Positions 42,686-52,468 of a DNA stretch of 64,000 nucleotides are shown piece by piece. The notes beneath the pieces were generated by a model. It saw only the letters and a program-made list of their open reading frames with translations, ran no database searches and was not told where the DNA came from. Source of the DNA: JAYPWI01 sp038135065 (GTDB taxonomy: Bacteria; Actinomycetota; Acidimicrobiia; Acidimicrobiales; Poriferisodalaceae); contig JAYPWI010000005.1 in the NCBI GenBank assembly GCA_038135065.1, positions 1 to 64,000 on the forward strand. The letters are read 5' to 3'. The position numbers were made by a program, and so were the translations under genes. Each line of letters opens with the position of its first letter. Positions within the stretch are counted from its first letter, which is position 1.

Positions 42686-43366
42686 GTGAGCATCCAGATT
42701 CTCGCAGTCGATGATGACGACGCGATCCGCACCTCGCTACGTCTGGCACTCGAGGAAGAGGGGTGGTCGGTGCTCGAAGCCGACTCCGGGGAGTCGGCGC
42801 TCCTTATGTTCGGGCGAAGCGACCCCGACGTGGTGTTGATCGACATCGGCCTTCCGCAGATGGACGGCTTCGCCCTGTGCCGCGAACTCCGGCGCTCCAG
42901 TGACGTCCCCATCGTCATGGTGACGGCCAGGGTGGAGACAGGCGACATCGTGGAAGGGCTCGAGGCAGGAGCCGACGACTACCTGACCAAGCCGTTTGCC
43001 CCGCGTGAGCTTGCGGCCCGCATCCGGGCCCTCTTGCGACGGGCCCAAGGCCCTACTGCGAGCGCTGGCCCGATGGTCGTCGGCGACATCGAGATCGTCG
43101 CCGACGAGGGCGTGGTCCGTAAGGGTGGCGAGGAGGTGCATCTCACCAGGACCGAGTTCAAACTGCTGTGCGAGATGGCAGCGCACCCCGGCAAGGTCCT
43201 GAGCCGGGAGCAGTTGCTCGAGAGCGTGTGGGGATACGACTACTTCGGCGACGGACGCCTGGTGGATGTCCACATTCGGCGACTGCGGACCAAGGTAGAG
43301 AGCGATTCCGCCCAACCGCAGTACGTCGTCACCGTTCGGGGCATGGGTTACAAGCTCCAGATCTGA
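42686..43366 (+). CDS. mtrA: OmpR-family response regulator (MtrA-like)
   Basis: A 226-aa regulator. Receiver domain: acidic pocket VDDDD (8-12), phospho-acceptor Asp 53 in LIDIGLP, and Lys in YLTKPF. Winged helix: LTRTEFKLLCEMAAHPGKVL and VDVHIRRLRTKVE. Gene order with a sensor kinase and a GerMN lipoprotein matches actinobacterial mtrA-mtrB-lpqB, which controls cell-wall and division genes. GTG 42686 is chosen; ATG 42668 would add six residues. Confidence 0.88.
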   Translation: MSIQILAVDDDDAIRTSLRLALEEEGWSVLEADSGESALLMFGRSDPDVVLIDIGLPQMDGFALCRELRRSSDVPIVMVTARVETGDIVEGLEAGADDYLTKPFAPRELAARIRALLRRAQGPTASAGPMVVGDIEIVADEGVVRKGGEEVHLTRTEFKLLCEMAAHPGKVLSREQLLESVWGYDYFGDGRLVDVHIRRLRTKVESDSAQPQYVVTVRGMGYKLQI

Positions 43367-43373
43367 CCACGCC

Positions 43374-44783
43374 GTGTCTCGACCCAAGCGAGGACTCCTC
43401 AGTCCACTCCCCCTCCGAGCACGGGTCATCCTGACCTTCACCCTGGGTACCGTGCTGCTGGCCGCATTCCTGGTGAGCACCACCTACTGGCTCTCCCGGG
43501 AATCGATGCTTCGGCAACGGGAAACAGCCTCCCGCACCCAGTTCTTCGCGAACGCTCGTCAGATCCAAGCCCAGCTGCGATTCCCCAACCCTGATTTCAA
43601 CCTCCTCTTGGAGTCCCTGCCCTCGGTATCGGGAAGCAGGTCGATCGTCCGCACCGGCTCGAACCGCTGGTACACGAACTCTCTGGTTCCCGCCGATCTA
43701 CCCCCGGAGCTCGTCGAGACCGTCAGCGGGTCGCCACAGGCGCAGTCGATGCGCTACCAACTCCTCGGCAAACCCCACCTCGCGCTCGGGATCCGACTTC
43801 GCCCCACCGAAGTCAGCACGGTAAGCGATGTCGCCTATTTCGAGGTGGTGCCGCTGGCAGAGATCGACGACACCCTCAACAGTCTCGGCATCATCCTCCT
43901 GGTGGGGGCCGTCGTCGTGGTGGCTATCGGCGCTGGCATCGGCATCAGTGCATCAGGCCGGTTCATCCAACCACTGGCCGAGATCTCGTCGGCGGCCACC
44001 TCCATCGCCCGTGGGCGGTTCGCCACTCGTATCGCGCGAAGCGAGGACCCCGACCTCGTCGGGATCGTCGATTCGTTCATCGAGATGGCCCAAGCAATGG
44101 AGACACGAATCGCCCGCGACGCTCGCTTCGCCTCGGACGTCAGCCACGAACTGCGCTCGCCGCTCATGACCCTGCGCGCCTCGATCGACGTGATGCAGTC
44201 GCGACGCGACGAACTGTCCGAGCGCGCCAGTGCGGCGCTGGAACTGCTCTCCGGAGAGGTCGACCGATTCGAGCACCTCGTGCAGGACCTACTCGAGATC
44301 TCCCAATCGGATGCAGGGGCGATGGAGAGCGGGCCGGTCAACATCTCCGAACTCGTCGCACGCACGGTGGAGCGCCTCGATCGGCAACCGCCGGTCTACG
44401 TCGACGAGGACCTGGACAACCAACTCGTCATCGGCGACAAGCGTCGACTGGTGCAGGTGATCGAAAATCTCCTCACCAATGCAACGAAATACGCCGGAGG
44501 GGCTGTGGCCGTCAGGTTGCAGCGCGACGACAACAAGGTCGTGATCCGTGTCGAAGACCAAGGCCCTGGTGTCGCCCCGTCAGAACGAGAGTTGATCTTC
44601 GAACGGTTCACCCGCGGCGCTGCTGCCCGGAATCGAGGCAGCGGTGACGGCGCCGGCCTTGGTCTCGCCCTCGTCCAGGAGCACGTGGCGCGGCACGGCG
44701 GCCAGGTACGAGTCGAGGCCCGGCCCGACGGAGAGCGAGGCGCCGTGTTCGTGGTGGAGCTCCCCCTGGCAGGTCAGCGGTGA
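43374..44783 (+). CDS. mtrB: sensor histidine kinase (MtrB-like)
   Basis: A 469-aa membrane kinase. TM1 about 17-38, an extracytoplasmic sensor of about 130 residues, TM2 about 170-193, a HAMP linker, then the dimerisation helix with phospho-acceptor His 258 (DVSHELRSPL), N box ENLLTNATKYA, and G boxes DQGPGV and GDGAGLGLAL. It should phosphorylate the regulator encoded 7 bases upstream. Its stop overlaps the lipoprotein start by four bases. Confidence 0.9.
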   Translation: MSRPKRGLLSPLPLRARVILTFTLGTVLLAAFLVSTTYWLSRESMLRQRETASRTQFFANARQIQAQLRFPNPDFNLLLESLPSVSGSRSIVRTGSNRWYTNSLVPADLPPELVETVSGSPQAQSMRYQLLGKPHLALGIRLRPTEVSTVSDVAYFEVVPLAEIDDTLNSLGIILLVGAVVVVAIGAGIGISASGRFIQPLAEISSAATSIARGRFATRIARSEDPDLVGIVDSFIEMAQAMETRIARDARFASDVSHELRSPLMTLRASIDVMQSRRDELSERASAALELLSGEVDRFEHLVQDLLEISQSDAGAMESGPVNISELVARTVERLDRQPPVYVDEDLDNQLVIGDKRRLVQVIENLLTNATKYAGGAVAVRLQRDDNKVVIRVEDQGPGVAPSERELIFERFTRGAAARNRGSGDGAGLGLALVQEHVARHGGQVRVEARPDGERGAVFVVELPLAGQR

Positions 44784-45421
44784 TGCGGACCTGGGGTCGT
44801 CACACGGCGGCGCCTCTGCTGATCGCCCTCGGAGCCGCCGGGTGCGGCGTGCCCATCGACTCATCCCCACAAGCGATCGATCCCCCGGGCCTGTTGTTTT
44901 CCCAGGGAGTCGATCTCGACCCCGACGTCGACGCCGACGTGCCCGACCGTTCGATGCATCCCCTGTATTTCCTGCGCAACGACAAGCTCGTACAGATCGA
45001 CCGGGCCTTCGACCGGCCCGTGCCACTGCGTGATCCGCTCGACCGCTTGTTACGAGGCCCATCTGCCGACGACGCCGCAAATGGGCTCGAGACCCGCATC
45101 CCCCCCGGCACCGAAGTCCTCGACGTGTCGCAGCGCAGCGACCTGATCGTCGTCATCAACCTGAACGATGCGTTCTACGAGATCGAGGGCAACGCGCTGC
45201 GGCAGGCGACTGCACAACTGGTCTTCACGGGGTACGACCTGGTGCGTGATGCTCAGGGGGTGCAGTTCCTCCGCAACGGGATTCCACAGGCACTCCCGCG
45301 GGGCGATGGCACCATTGCGCAAGGGACCGACGGAGCAGCCACTCCGCTCCGCACGGTCGACTTCGCCGACCTGATCCCTCGGCCCGGCTCCGACAGTGGC
45401 GGCGTGATCGCGTTCTTCTGA
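44780..45421 (+). CDS. GerMN-domain lipoprotein (short LpqB-like)
   Basis: A 213-aa exported lipoprotein: signal helix and lipobox LGAAGC (about residues 17-22), then a GerMN (sporulation/germination) domain with DPLDRLLRGPSADDAANGLE and VINLNDAFYEIEGNALRQAT. In mycobacteria LpqB modulates MtrB and has an extra beta-propeller of about 300 residues; here only the GerMN part exists. GTG 44780 overlaps mtrB (GTGA); ATG 44783 is one codon on. Confidence 0.87.
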   Translation: MMRTWGRHTAAPLLIALGAAGCGVPIDSSPQAIDPPGLLFSQGVDLDPDVDADVPDRSMHPLYFLRNDKLVQIDRAFDRPVPLRDPLDRLLRGPSADDAANGLETRIPPGTEVLDVSQRSDLIVVINLNDAFYEIEGNALRQATAQLVFTGYDLVRDAQGVQFLRNGIPQALPRGDGTIAQGTDGAATPLRTVDFADLIPRPGSDSGGVIAFF

Positions 45422-45446
45422 CGTGCTGACCAGCCGGTCGCGGAGG

Positions 45447-46937
45447 TTACTGCGGTCGCCCCCGCCGTATGTCGTGACGGGCACGACCGAGCGCCCGAGT
45501 GGCAGCGGCGAACATCAACAGGGTGGGGAACAGTTCCAGGCGCCCGAACAGCATCAGGCCCATCAACACGGCCCGCGCTGCTCGGGGAAAGACTAAGAAG
45601 TTGCTCAGGGGACCCGCCTCCCCGAGGGCGGGACCATCATTTCCGATCGCCGAAATGGCACCGCTGAAACCCGTGACCGGGTCGACCCCGAGGGCTGTCA
45701 CCAACACCCCACCAGCGACCGTCACGCCGAGATACAGCAGGACGAACCCGATCGCCCTCGCCGCTACCTGCTCGGCCACCACCATGTCTCCCACCCGCAT
45801 CGGACTCACTGCGCGGGGATGACGGGCCCGGATCACCTCTCGGACTGCGTAGCGGACGATCAACTGGAGGCGGAGCACTTTGATACCGCCCGTCGTGGAA
45901 CCGGTCATTCCCCCGACGAGCATCAACAGGATGAGGACGATCTGGGCGGCTGGCCCCCACAGGATGTAGTCGCTCGTGCCGAAACCCGTGCTCGTCCCCA
46001 GCGACACGGCGTAGAAGAGCGAGTCCCGAAGGTTCTGGGTCAGGCTCGATTCGCCCACATTCAGCAACACCATGGCGAGGAACCCGCCGCCCAACAAGGC
46101 CAGGTACCACCGCACCTCGGACACCCGACGGTAGGCACCAGGACCTGAGGTTGCGGCATGCCAGTGGACCGAGAAGTTGGCTCCGCAGTAGATCATGGCC
46201 ACGATCAGGACGCCCTCGACGGCGATCGAGTCGAAGTGGGCTACTGAGTCGGGATGAGGTGAATAGCCGCCGGTTGCCAGAGTGGTGAAGGAGTGGGTCA
46301 CCGCATCGAAGGGGCCCATGCCGACGACGAGGAGCGCCACCGTGACAATAACGGTGACCGAGCCGTAGAGGATCCACAGACGACGTGCCGTCTCGGTCAC
46401 CCGAGGAGTGAGTCGATCGGCCGTGGGGCCTGGGGCTTCGCTGGCCACGAGTTCGAGTCCACCCACCTTGAGCGCCGGCAACACGGCGACCGCAAGCACG
46501 ATGAGTCCCATGCCTCCGAACCACTGCGTCATGCTCCGGAAGAAGAGAATTCCGCGTGGAACGGCCGCAAGATCGGCCAACACGGTCGAGCCCGTGCACG
46601 TGAACCCCGAGATGGACTCGAACAGCGCATCGTCCGCAGATGCCCACGGCACGACACCACCCAGCAAGAAGGGCAGGGCACCAGCAACGGCGACCGCGAG
46701 CCACGCCCACGCCACCGAAGCGAAGGCGATGCTTGCATCGGACCGAGTCGAGACACCCGACCCTGCCAACATGGCAGCGCCGACCCCTCCGGTCACAAGA
46801 GCTGATGCGACCAAGGCCCCCACCGCCTCGCCACCTTCGAACACGTCCACCAAGGCCGACGCCGCCATCCCCACGGCAACGAACACCAGGGCCGCCCCCG
46901 ACACCCGAACAGGCGTCGCTCTGATGCGACCGATCAC
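45447..46937 (-). CDS. trkH: TrkH-family potassium transporter subunit
   Basis: A 496-aa membrane protein with the four pore-loop plan of Trk/Ktr transporters. Filter loops: GFTCTGSTVL, TTLATGGYS, GTSTGFGTS and SAIGNDGPALG, each with the key Gly. The gate-region GGMTGSTTGGIKVLRLQLI is normal. It moves K+ inward under control of TrkA. It overlaps by four bases the end of a second TrkH gene, itself overlapping trkA. Confidence 0.93.
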   Translation of the reverse strand: MIGRIRATPVRVSGAALVFVAVGMAASALVDVFEGGEAVGALVASALVTGGVGAAMLAGSGVSTRSDASIAFASVAWAWLAVAVAGALPFLLGGVVPWASADDALFESISGFTCTGSTVLADLAAVPRGILFFRSMTQWFGGMGLIVLAVAVLPALKVGGLELVASEAPGPTADRLTPRVTETARRLWILYGSVTVIVTVALLVVGMGPFDAVTHSFTTLATGGYSPHPDSVAHFDSIAVEGVLIVAMIYCGANFSVHWHAATSGPGAYRRVSEVRWYLALLGGGFLAMVLLNVGESSLTQNLRDSLFYAVSLGTSTGFGTSDYILWGPAAQIVLILLMLVGGMTGSTTGGIKVLRLQLIVRYAVREVIRARHPRAVSPMRVGDMVVAEQVAARAIGFVLLYLGVTVAGGVLVTALGVDPVTGFSGAISAIGNDGPALGEAGPLSNFLVFPRAARAVLMGLMLFGRLELFPTLLMFAAATRALGRARHDIRRGRPQ

Positions 46938-48514
46938 CGCTCGTCACCCACCCGCTGCCGGGGCCGAAGATGTCGAGCAGCTGGTTCTGCCATCACCATC
47001 ACCGACACCAACACCGGCACCACGCCGATACGACCTAGGAGCATCATGGAACCTGCCACCACATGACCCACAGCTCCGAGCGACGGGAGTTGGACGCCCG
47101 ACGCGGCCGCGCCGAACACCGGGCCGTACGAGGCCAAACTCGAGAAGGTCAGGCTGAACGAGCTTTCGATGTCGAGGCCACCCCCAGCCAACGCAACACT
47201 GGCCGGGATCACCAGCAGCATGGCAGCCAGCAGTTCGCCGACGATGCGGCCGACCGCCACCTCACCGATCGACGAGCGACCGAGACGGAGCGCCTCGATG
47301 GCCGTCGGATGGATGGCTCGCCTGAGCTCACGGCGGATGAAGGCCACGAGCGCCATCAATCGCACGACCTTGAAGCCCCCGGCAACCGACGCCGACATGC
47401 CGCCGATCACGGCGGTGAGCAGCAGGAGGGGCGACACCCCACCGGGAAGGACCGAGGGGTCACCCGTTACGAATCCGGTGGTGGATGCAGCGGACACAGC
47501 TGCGAAGAGGGCCTGCCGAAGCGAGGTGGCTGTGGGCCACGACTCGGCCCAGGCCAGAACGGCGAGGGTAACGAGCCCGATGATCATCAGATAGATGCGG
47601 AACTCGAAGCTCCGGAGGAAGCGGTGCGGGTCACGCCGCCGCAAGGCAAGGAACATCAAGGGAAGACTCGTTCCACCGATCAGCATGCCGACGATGGCGA
47701 CCCACTCGATCCCTGCCGATCCGTACCCCCCGAGCGACGCCTTCTGCGGCGAGAAGCCCCCCGGAGACACAGTGCTGGCGGCGTGCAACATGCTGTCGCT
47801 CAATGGCATCCCTGCCACCACGTAGCCAACCCCTATAACGGCACTGACCAGGCAGTACAGCAGGAGCAGGCGCCCAACCGTCGCTCCGCTTCGCGGGGAG
47901 AGACGACGGGCGGAACGGGTGGCCACACCCCCGTCGGCATCGAGACCACCGACACCCATGTGCGGCAGCACACGGACCAAGATGACGATCAGGGCAGCAC
48001 CTGCAACCCACTGCCCAACGGCCCTCACGACCAGAACCCCGGCACCCAGTGTCTCGGGATCGACCGTGCTGGCATTGGTTCCGGTAACCGTTGCGGCAGC
48101 CTCGAGGAATGCCACGTCCAGGGAATGCACCGATCCGGTTGCCAGATGGGCGACCATCAGGACCAGCACGGTGGCTGCTGCCCCGACAGCCACGGAGCCG
48201 AACAAGCGTGGGACAGTGAGCCGGTCGGGAAAACGCGAGCCGTGGGTGACAAGGATGCCCAGCAGCACGGCCATGACCCCGAGACCGAGCAGTATCAGCC
48301 CGTCGTTCCCCTGGCCGAGGACATCTGCGAACGCCGCCACGAAGAACAGCAGGCTGGACACTGCGAGCACCGCTCCACAGGTCACGGCAGCCGCGCTCTC
48401 GAACCGGCCCGTGGAGACCTGCGACAGCAGCAGCCGCAGGAATCTCAGCAGGGCAACTCGAAGGCGATCGACAACACCCGGGCCAGGAGCAGCCCGCGGA
48501 GGCCGTGGGGTCAC
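46934..48514 (-). CDS. divergent TrkH-family transporter subunit
   Basis: A 526-aa paralogue of the TrkH just downstream. The four filter-like loops are altered: TVTGTNAST, STVSPGGFS, ASTTGFVTG and SSLASYGPVFG; glycines remain but flanking residues differ. The gate motif is GGMSASVAGGFKVVRL. The longer N-terminus starts with a basic amphipathic stretch. It might form a mixed dimer with the standard TrkH or pass another ion (Na+). Coupled to trkA by a four-base overlap. Confidence 0.88.
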   Translation of the reverse strand: MTPRPPRAAPGPGVVDRLRVALLRFLRLLLSQVSTGRFESAAAVTCGAVLAVSSLLFFVAAFADVLGQGNDGLILLGLGVMAVLLGILVTHGSRFPDRLTVPRLFGSVAVGAAATVLVLMVAHLATGSVHSLDVAFLEAAATVTGTNASTVDPETLGAGVLVVRAVGQWVAGAALIVILVRVLPHMGVGGLDADGGVATRSARRLSPRSGATVGRLLLLYCLVSAVIGVGYVVAGMPLSDSMLHAASTVSPGGFSPQKASLGGYGSAGIEWVAIVGMLIGGTSLPLMFLALRRRDPHRFLRSFEFRIYLMIIGLVTLAVLAWAESWPTATSLRQALFAAVSAASTTGFVTGDPSVLPGGVSPLLLLTAVIGGMSASVAGGFKVVRLMALVAFIRRELRRAIHPTAIEALRLGRSSIGEVAVGRIVGELLAAMLLVIPASVALAGGGLDIESSFSLTFSSLASYGPVFGAAASGVQLPSLGAVGHVVAGSMMLLGRIGVVPVLVSVMVMAEPAARHLRPRQRVGDER

Positions 48515-49857
48515 CCGAAGGCCCGCTTGACCTCGGCAACCAGTTGCGGCTTTGCGAACACCACCACATGGTCGCGGGCGCGCAACACGCTGCGTCCCCG
48601 AGCAATTCTGGCATTCCCATCGCGGATGATCGCACCGAGAAGGACCCCACTGGGAAGACCGAGATCCCCCACGGCGGTGCCGTCTGCAGGTGATTCGGGT
48701 TGCACCTCGAACTCCACGACCTCGACATCGCCCTCGAGGAAGGTGGCCACCGCGGTGACGTCCCCCCTCACGTGACGTAGGACAGTGTCGGCGCTGGCAG
48801 TGCGCGGGGACAGGGCTGCATCGATCCCCACCTGATCGAGCAGCGACAGCAGCGACAGCCGGTGCACGACCGCAATGGTCTCAGTGGCGCCTTCGGACTT
48901 GGCGAACAGGCATGCCAGCACGTTTGCGTCGTCCTCGCCGGTTGCGGCCACAACCGCATCGAATCGGCCGACATCCTCGGCCGCTAAGAGATCGCTGTCG
49001 GTGATGTCACCGTTGAGGACCAGGCTGCCGGGAATCGCCTCGCTCAGCTCCACGCAGCGCTCGGGGCGCCGTTCGATGATCACCACCCGCACCCCGTCGG
49101 CGATGAGGGCAGTGGCCAACAACTCGGCAATGCGACCCCCACCGAGGATCATGACCCGCTTGAGCTCGTTCAGGCTGACGCCGAGAATTCGCCGCAACTC
49201 ACGCTGACCCTTGCGCCGGCACAGGACGCGCAGCAGGTCATGGGGCTGCAGGACCGTGTCTTTGCGGACCACCGAAGTCTCACCGTCACGGTTCAGGGCG
49301 CCGAAGATGAAGTCCCACTCGGGTTCGTATTCGTCGCCGATCTCGCTCATCGTCTTGCCCACTACGGGAGCGTTCTCAGCCAGCCGGGCCCCCACCAGGA
49401 GCACCTCGCCGTCCGCCATCTCTTTCACATCCGACGCGCCCCGATACAGCAACAGCGTCTTGATGGCTTCAGCGGTCTCCTGGTAGGGCTCGAGGCACAT
49501 GTCGACCCCAGCCTGGGCCTGGATCCGACGGCCATCGGCTCCAGACCTCAAGTCTCCATCTTGGAGTCGGGCCACCGTGAACTCGACCCCAGCACTCTTC
49601 GCTTGCATGCATGCGATGAGGTTCACCTCGTCGCGATCGGTGACCGCCACGAAGATGTCGGCCCGATCGATCCTCGCCTCGGCCAGGGTGCGGGGGCTGC
49701 TGCCGTTGCCCATCACGGTGAGCAGGTCGAGATCCTGGTTCAACTCGGCCAAGCGGTCACGGTCGCGATCGATCACCACGATGTCATGACCTTCGCGGCT
49801 GAGCCGATCAGCGACGTACGAGCCGACCTCGCCAGCGCCGACAACGACGATCCTCAC
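48511..49857 (-). CDS. trkA: Trk potassium system regulatory protein TrkA
   Basis: A 448-aa cytoplasmic gating protein with two RCK halves, each a Rossmann NAD site plus a TrkA-C domain. The first site is VVVGAGEVGSYVADRLS with the acidic VVIDRD, the second MILGGGRIAELLATAL with VIIERR. Binding of NAD/NADH or ATP sets channel opening. GTG 49857 lies 8 bases after TAGGGT. First gene of the trkA-trkH2-trkH operon. Confidence 0.94.
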   Translation of the reverse strand: MRIVVVGAGEVGSYVADRLSREGHDIVVIDRDRDRLAELNQDLDLLTVMGNGSSPRTLAEARIDRADIFVAVTDRDEVNLIACMQAKSAGVEFTVARLQDGDLRSGADGRRIQAQAGVDMCLEPYQETAEAIKTLLLYRGASDVKEMADGEVLLVGARLAENAPVVGKTMSEIGDEYEPEWDFIFGALNRDGETSVVRKDTVLQPHDLLRVLCRRKGQRELRRILGVSLNELKRVMILGGGRIAELLATALIADGVRVVIIERRPERCVELSEAIPGSLVLNGDITDSDLLAAEDVGRFDAVVAATGEDDANVLACLFAKSEGATETIAVVHRLSLLSLLDQVGIDAALSPRTASADTVLRHVRGDVTAVATFLEGDVEVVEFEVQPESPADGTAVGDLGLPSGVLLGAIIRDGNARIARGRSVLRARDHVVVFAKPQLVAEVKRAFG

Positions 49858-49865
49858 AATGCGCG

Positions 49866-49871
49866 ACCCTA
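49866..49871 (-). promoter_or_regulatory. -10 element for trk operon
   Basis: TAGGGT on the minus strand, eight bases before GTG 49857, in the 23-base gap after pfkA. Confidence 0.45.
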
Positions 49872-49880
49872 CCGCTCAGC

Positions 49881-50909
49881 TCAACTGAAGAACACGTTCG
49901 CAGCGTTCCAGACCTCCTCGGCCAGCGGCTTCTCCCGTCCGACCACCTCGGCCAGGGGGACGGCCACGATCCGGTCGGACCGCAGGGCAACCATGTGATC
50001 GAGGCGACCCTCGTGCACGGCATCGACGGCGGCTACCCCCATCCGACTGCAGAGAACCCGGTCGTAGGCGGTGGGTGTTCCCCCCCGCTGCACATGGCCG
50101 AGGACGGTGACCCGGGTCTCGAATCCGGTTCTGGCCTCGATCTCAGCAGCTACCAGGCTCCCGGCGCCCATCAGAACGGGGCGGCCCCACACGTCGAGCC
50201 TCGGCTCCGGCACGTCGAGGGTCCCCGGCGCAGGGCGCGCCCCCTCGGCAACGACCACGATGCTCGCCCACCTCCCCCGGTCGTGACGGCGCTGGAGGCG
50301 TTCACACACCTGCTCGATGTCGAACGGTTGCTCGGGGACGAGGGTCACCGTTGCTCCCCCGGCCAGACCTGCGTGGGCCGCCACATGGCCCGTGTGGCGA
50401 CCCATCACCTCCACGACCATGACCCGGTCATGGGACTCCGCAGTGGTGTGCAATCGGTCGATGAGGTCGGTCGCGATCTGCACAGCGGTGACGAAGCCGA
50501 AGGTGTGTTCGGTACCTGCGACGTCGTTGTCGATGGTCTTGGGAACCCCGACCACCCTCGCACCAAGGAGGGTGAACCGATGAGCAGCGGCCAGGGTCCC
50601 GTCGCCTCCGATCACGATGACCGCGTCGAGTCCGAGTTCCTCGTAGGTCGCTTTGGCCCTCACCAGCCCGTCGTCGAGTAGGCCAGGCGTCGTACGACTG
50701 GTGCCCAGCATCGTGCCACCGCGGGGGAGCAGTCCTCTGGTTGCGGTGACGTCGAGCTCTCGCCACCGACTCTCGACAAGCCCCTGCCAGCCGTCGAGGA
50801 ATCCGACGACCTGGTCGCCGTGGTCGCGGACTGCGCGACGGACAACGGCCCGGATCACTGCATTGAGCCCCGGGCAGTCGCCCCCACCCGTCATCACACC
50901 GATCCGCAC
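49881..50909 (-). CDS. pfkA: 6-phosphofructokinase
   Basis: A 342-aa PFK. Nucleotide site GGDGT (101-105): the Gly at the fourth place favours ATP rather than pyrophosphate, although PKTIDND (123-129) has the Lys common in actinobacterial and PPi enzymes. The mixed Gly/Lys pattern is known from actinobacterial ATP-PFKs. Substrate residues MGRHTGH and GHVQRGG are intact. GTG 50909 lies 7 bases after TACCGT; divergent from glpK. Confidence 0.94.
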   Translation of the reverse strand: MRIGVMTGGGDCPGLNAVIRAVVRRAVRDHGDQVVGFLDGWQGLVESRWRELDVTATRGLLPRGGTMLGTSRTTPGLLDDGLVRAKATYEELGLDAVIVIGGDGTLAAAHRFTLLGARVVGVPKTIDNDVAGTEHTFGFVTAVQIATDLIDRLHTTAESHDRVMVVEVMGRHTGHVAAHAGLAGGATVTLVPEQPFDIEQVCERLQRRHDRGRWASIVVVAEGARPAPGTLDVPEPRLDVWGRPVLMGAGSLVAAEIEARTGFETRVTVLGHVQRGGTPTAYDRVLCSRMGVAAVDAVHEGRLDHMVALRSDRIVAVPLAEVVGREKPLAEEVWNAANVFFS

Positions 50910-50916
50910 CCCCGAG

Positions 50917-50974
50917 ACGGTACCCCCCGGTCTCCGGTCGAGGTGCCCGATCGGTCAAAGGTGCCGGTTAGGGT
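50917..50974. promoter_or_regulatory. divergent -10 elements (pfkA / glpK)
   Basis: Minus: TACCGT at 50922-50917, seven bases before GTG 50909. Plus: TAGGGT at 50969-50974, six bases before ATG 50981. No operator palindrome is obvious between them. Confidence 0.55.
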
Positions 50975-50980
50975 GCCCCC

Positions 50981-52468
50981 ATGGCCCTCGTGTTGTCCAT
51001 CGATGCCGGGACCACCGGTGTCCGATCGTTTGCCCTCGACGAGCGAGGTAACCAGGTAGGCCTGTCCTATCGGGAGTTCACCCAGTACTTCCCGGCTCCC
51101 GGGCTCGTTGAACACGATGCCGAAGAGATCTGGCATGCCGTCCGGGAGACGCTCGCCGAACTGCACGAACAGATCCGGGACCGGAACGATTCGGTCGCTG
51201 CCATCGGGATCACCGATCAACGCGAAACCGTCGTTGCGTGGTCCCGATCGACGGGCGCACCCGCCCATCGAGCCATCGTGTGGCAGGACCGGCGCACGGC
51301 CGCCATCTGCGACCAACTGACCGACGCGGGCCACCTGGACCTCGTTCGCCGCCGTACCGGCCTCGTCCTGGACCCCTACTTCAGCGGCACCAAGATGGCC
51401 TGGCTCCTCGGCCCAGGTGGGGTTCCCTACAACGACGACCTGGCAATGGGCACCATCGACAGTTGGCTCATCTGGAAGCTTTCCGGGGGCACCGCCCATG
51501 TCACAGATGTGACCAATGCGTCGCGCACCATGTTGTACGACATCGTCGACGGCACCTGGTCCGAGCAGCTGTGCGATGTCCTGGGCGTTCCCCTGGCCGC
51601 ACTCGCCGACGTACGCCCGTCGTCGGGACGGTTCGCCACGACGGCAGACACGACGGTGTTCGGCCCCGGTATCCCGATCAGCGGGGTGGCCGGAGACCAG
51701 CAAGCAGCGCTGTTCGGTCAGGCCTGCTTCAGCCCGGGCATGACCAAGAACACCTACGGCACCGGTTCCTTCGTGCTCATGAACGTCGGCCGCACCTGCC
51801 CGGAGCCGGTGGACGGACTGTTGACCACCATCGCATGGGATCTCGGGGACGGCCCGGTCTACGCACTGGAGGGAGCGATCTTCGTCACGGGCGCAGCGAT
51901 CCAGTGGCTGCGCGACGGTCTCGGCATCATCGAAGACGCAGCGGAGGTAGGACCGTTGGCTGCATCGGTGCCGGACGCAGGAGGAGTGATGTTCGTGCCC
52001 GCCTTCACCGGGCTCGGAAGTCCATGGTGGGACCCCTATGCCCGGGGCACCATCGTCGGTCTGAGCAGAGGCACCGGCCGCGCCGAGGTGGCTCGGGCCG
52101 TGGTCGAGTCGATTGCCCTGCAGACCCGCGATGTCGTCGATGCAATGTCTCGGGCCGGTGGCCTCGATGTTGCCGGGATGAGGGTAGACGGTGGTGCTGC
52201 GGTGATGGACCTGTTGTTGCAGATCCAGGCCGATCAGCTGGGCGTGCCCGTCAGCCGACCGAGCGTGACCGAGACAACGGCGCTGGGAGCAGCAATGCTG
52301 GCCGGCCTTGCCGAAGGGGTGTGGACCAGCCTCGACGAAATGACCTCGGCATGGCAGTTGGACCGGCAGTTCACACCGGGCCCGGACCGTGGTGCGGCAG
52401 ACGACCTCCACCGACGGTGGCTACGGGCTGTCGAACGATCACGGGCCTGGTCCGACGCGCAGGGCTGA
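50981..52468 (+). CDS. glpK: glycerol kinase
   Basis: FGGY-family kinase of 495 aa that phosphorylates glycerol. N-terminal ATP loop SIDAGTTGVRSFALD, glycerol-binding GITDQRETVVAW, RAIVWQDRRT and YFSGTKMAWLL, and the C-terminal FGGY signature region (GMRVDGGAAVMDLLLQIQAD) are present. It feeds glycerol into glycolysis or lipid synthesis; no glpF or glpD is nearby. It converges with alaC over a shared hairpin. Confidence 0.94.
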   Translation: MALVLSIDAGTTGVRSFALDERGNQVGLSYREFTQYFPAPGLVEHDAEEIWHAVRETLAELHEQIRDRNDSVAAIGITDQRETVVAWSRSTGAPAHRAIVWQDRRTAAICDQLTDAGHLDLVRRRTGLVLDPYFSGTKMAWLLGPGGVPYNDDLAMGTIDSWLIWKLSGGTAHVTDVTNASRTMLYDIVDGTWSEQLCDVLGVPLAALADVRPSSGRFATTADTTVFGPGIPISGVAGDQQAALFGQACFSPGMTKNTYGTGSFVLMNVGRTCPEPVDGLLTTIAWDLGDGPVYALEGAIFVTGAAIQWLRDGLGIIEDAAEVGPLAASVPDAGGVMFVPAFTGLGSPWWDPYARGTIVGLSRGTGRAEVARAVVESIALQTRDVVDAMSRAGGLDVAGMRVDGGAAVMDLLLQIQADQLGVPVSRPSVTETTALGAAMLAGLAEGVWTSLDEMTSAWQLDRQFTPGPDRGAADDLHRRWLRAVERSRAWSDAQG

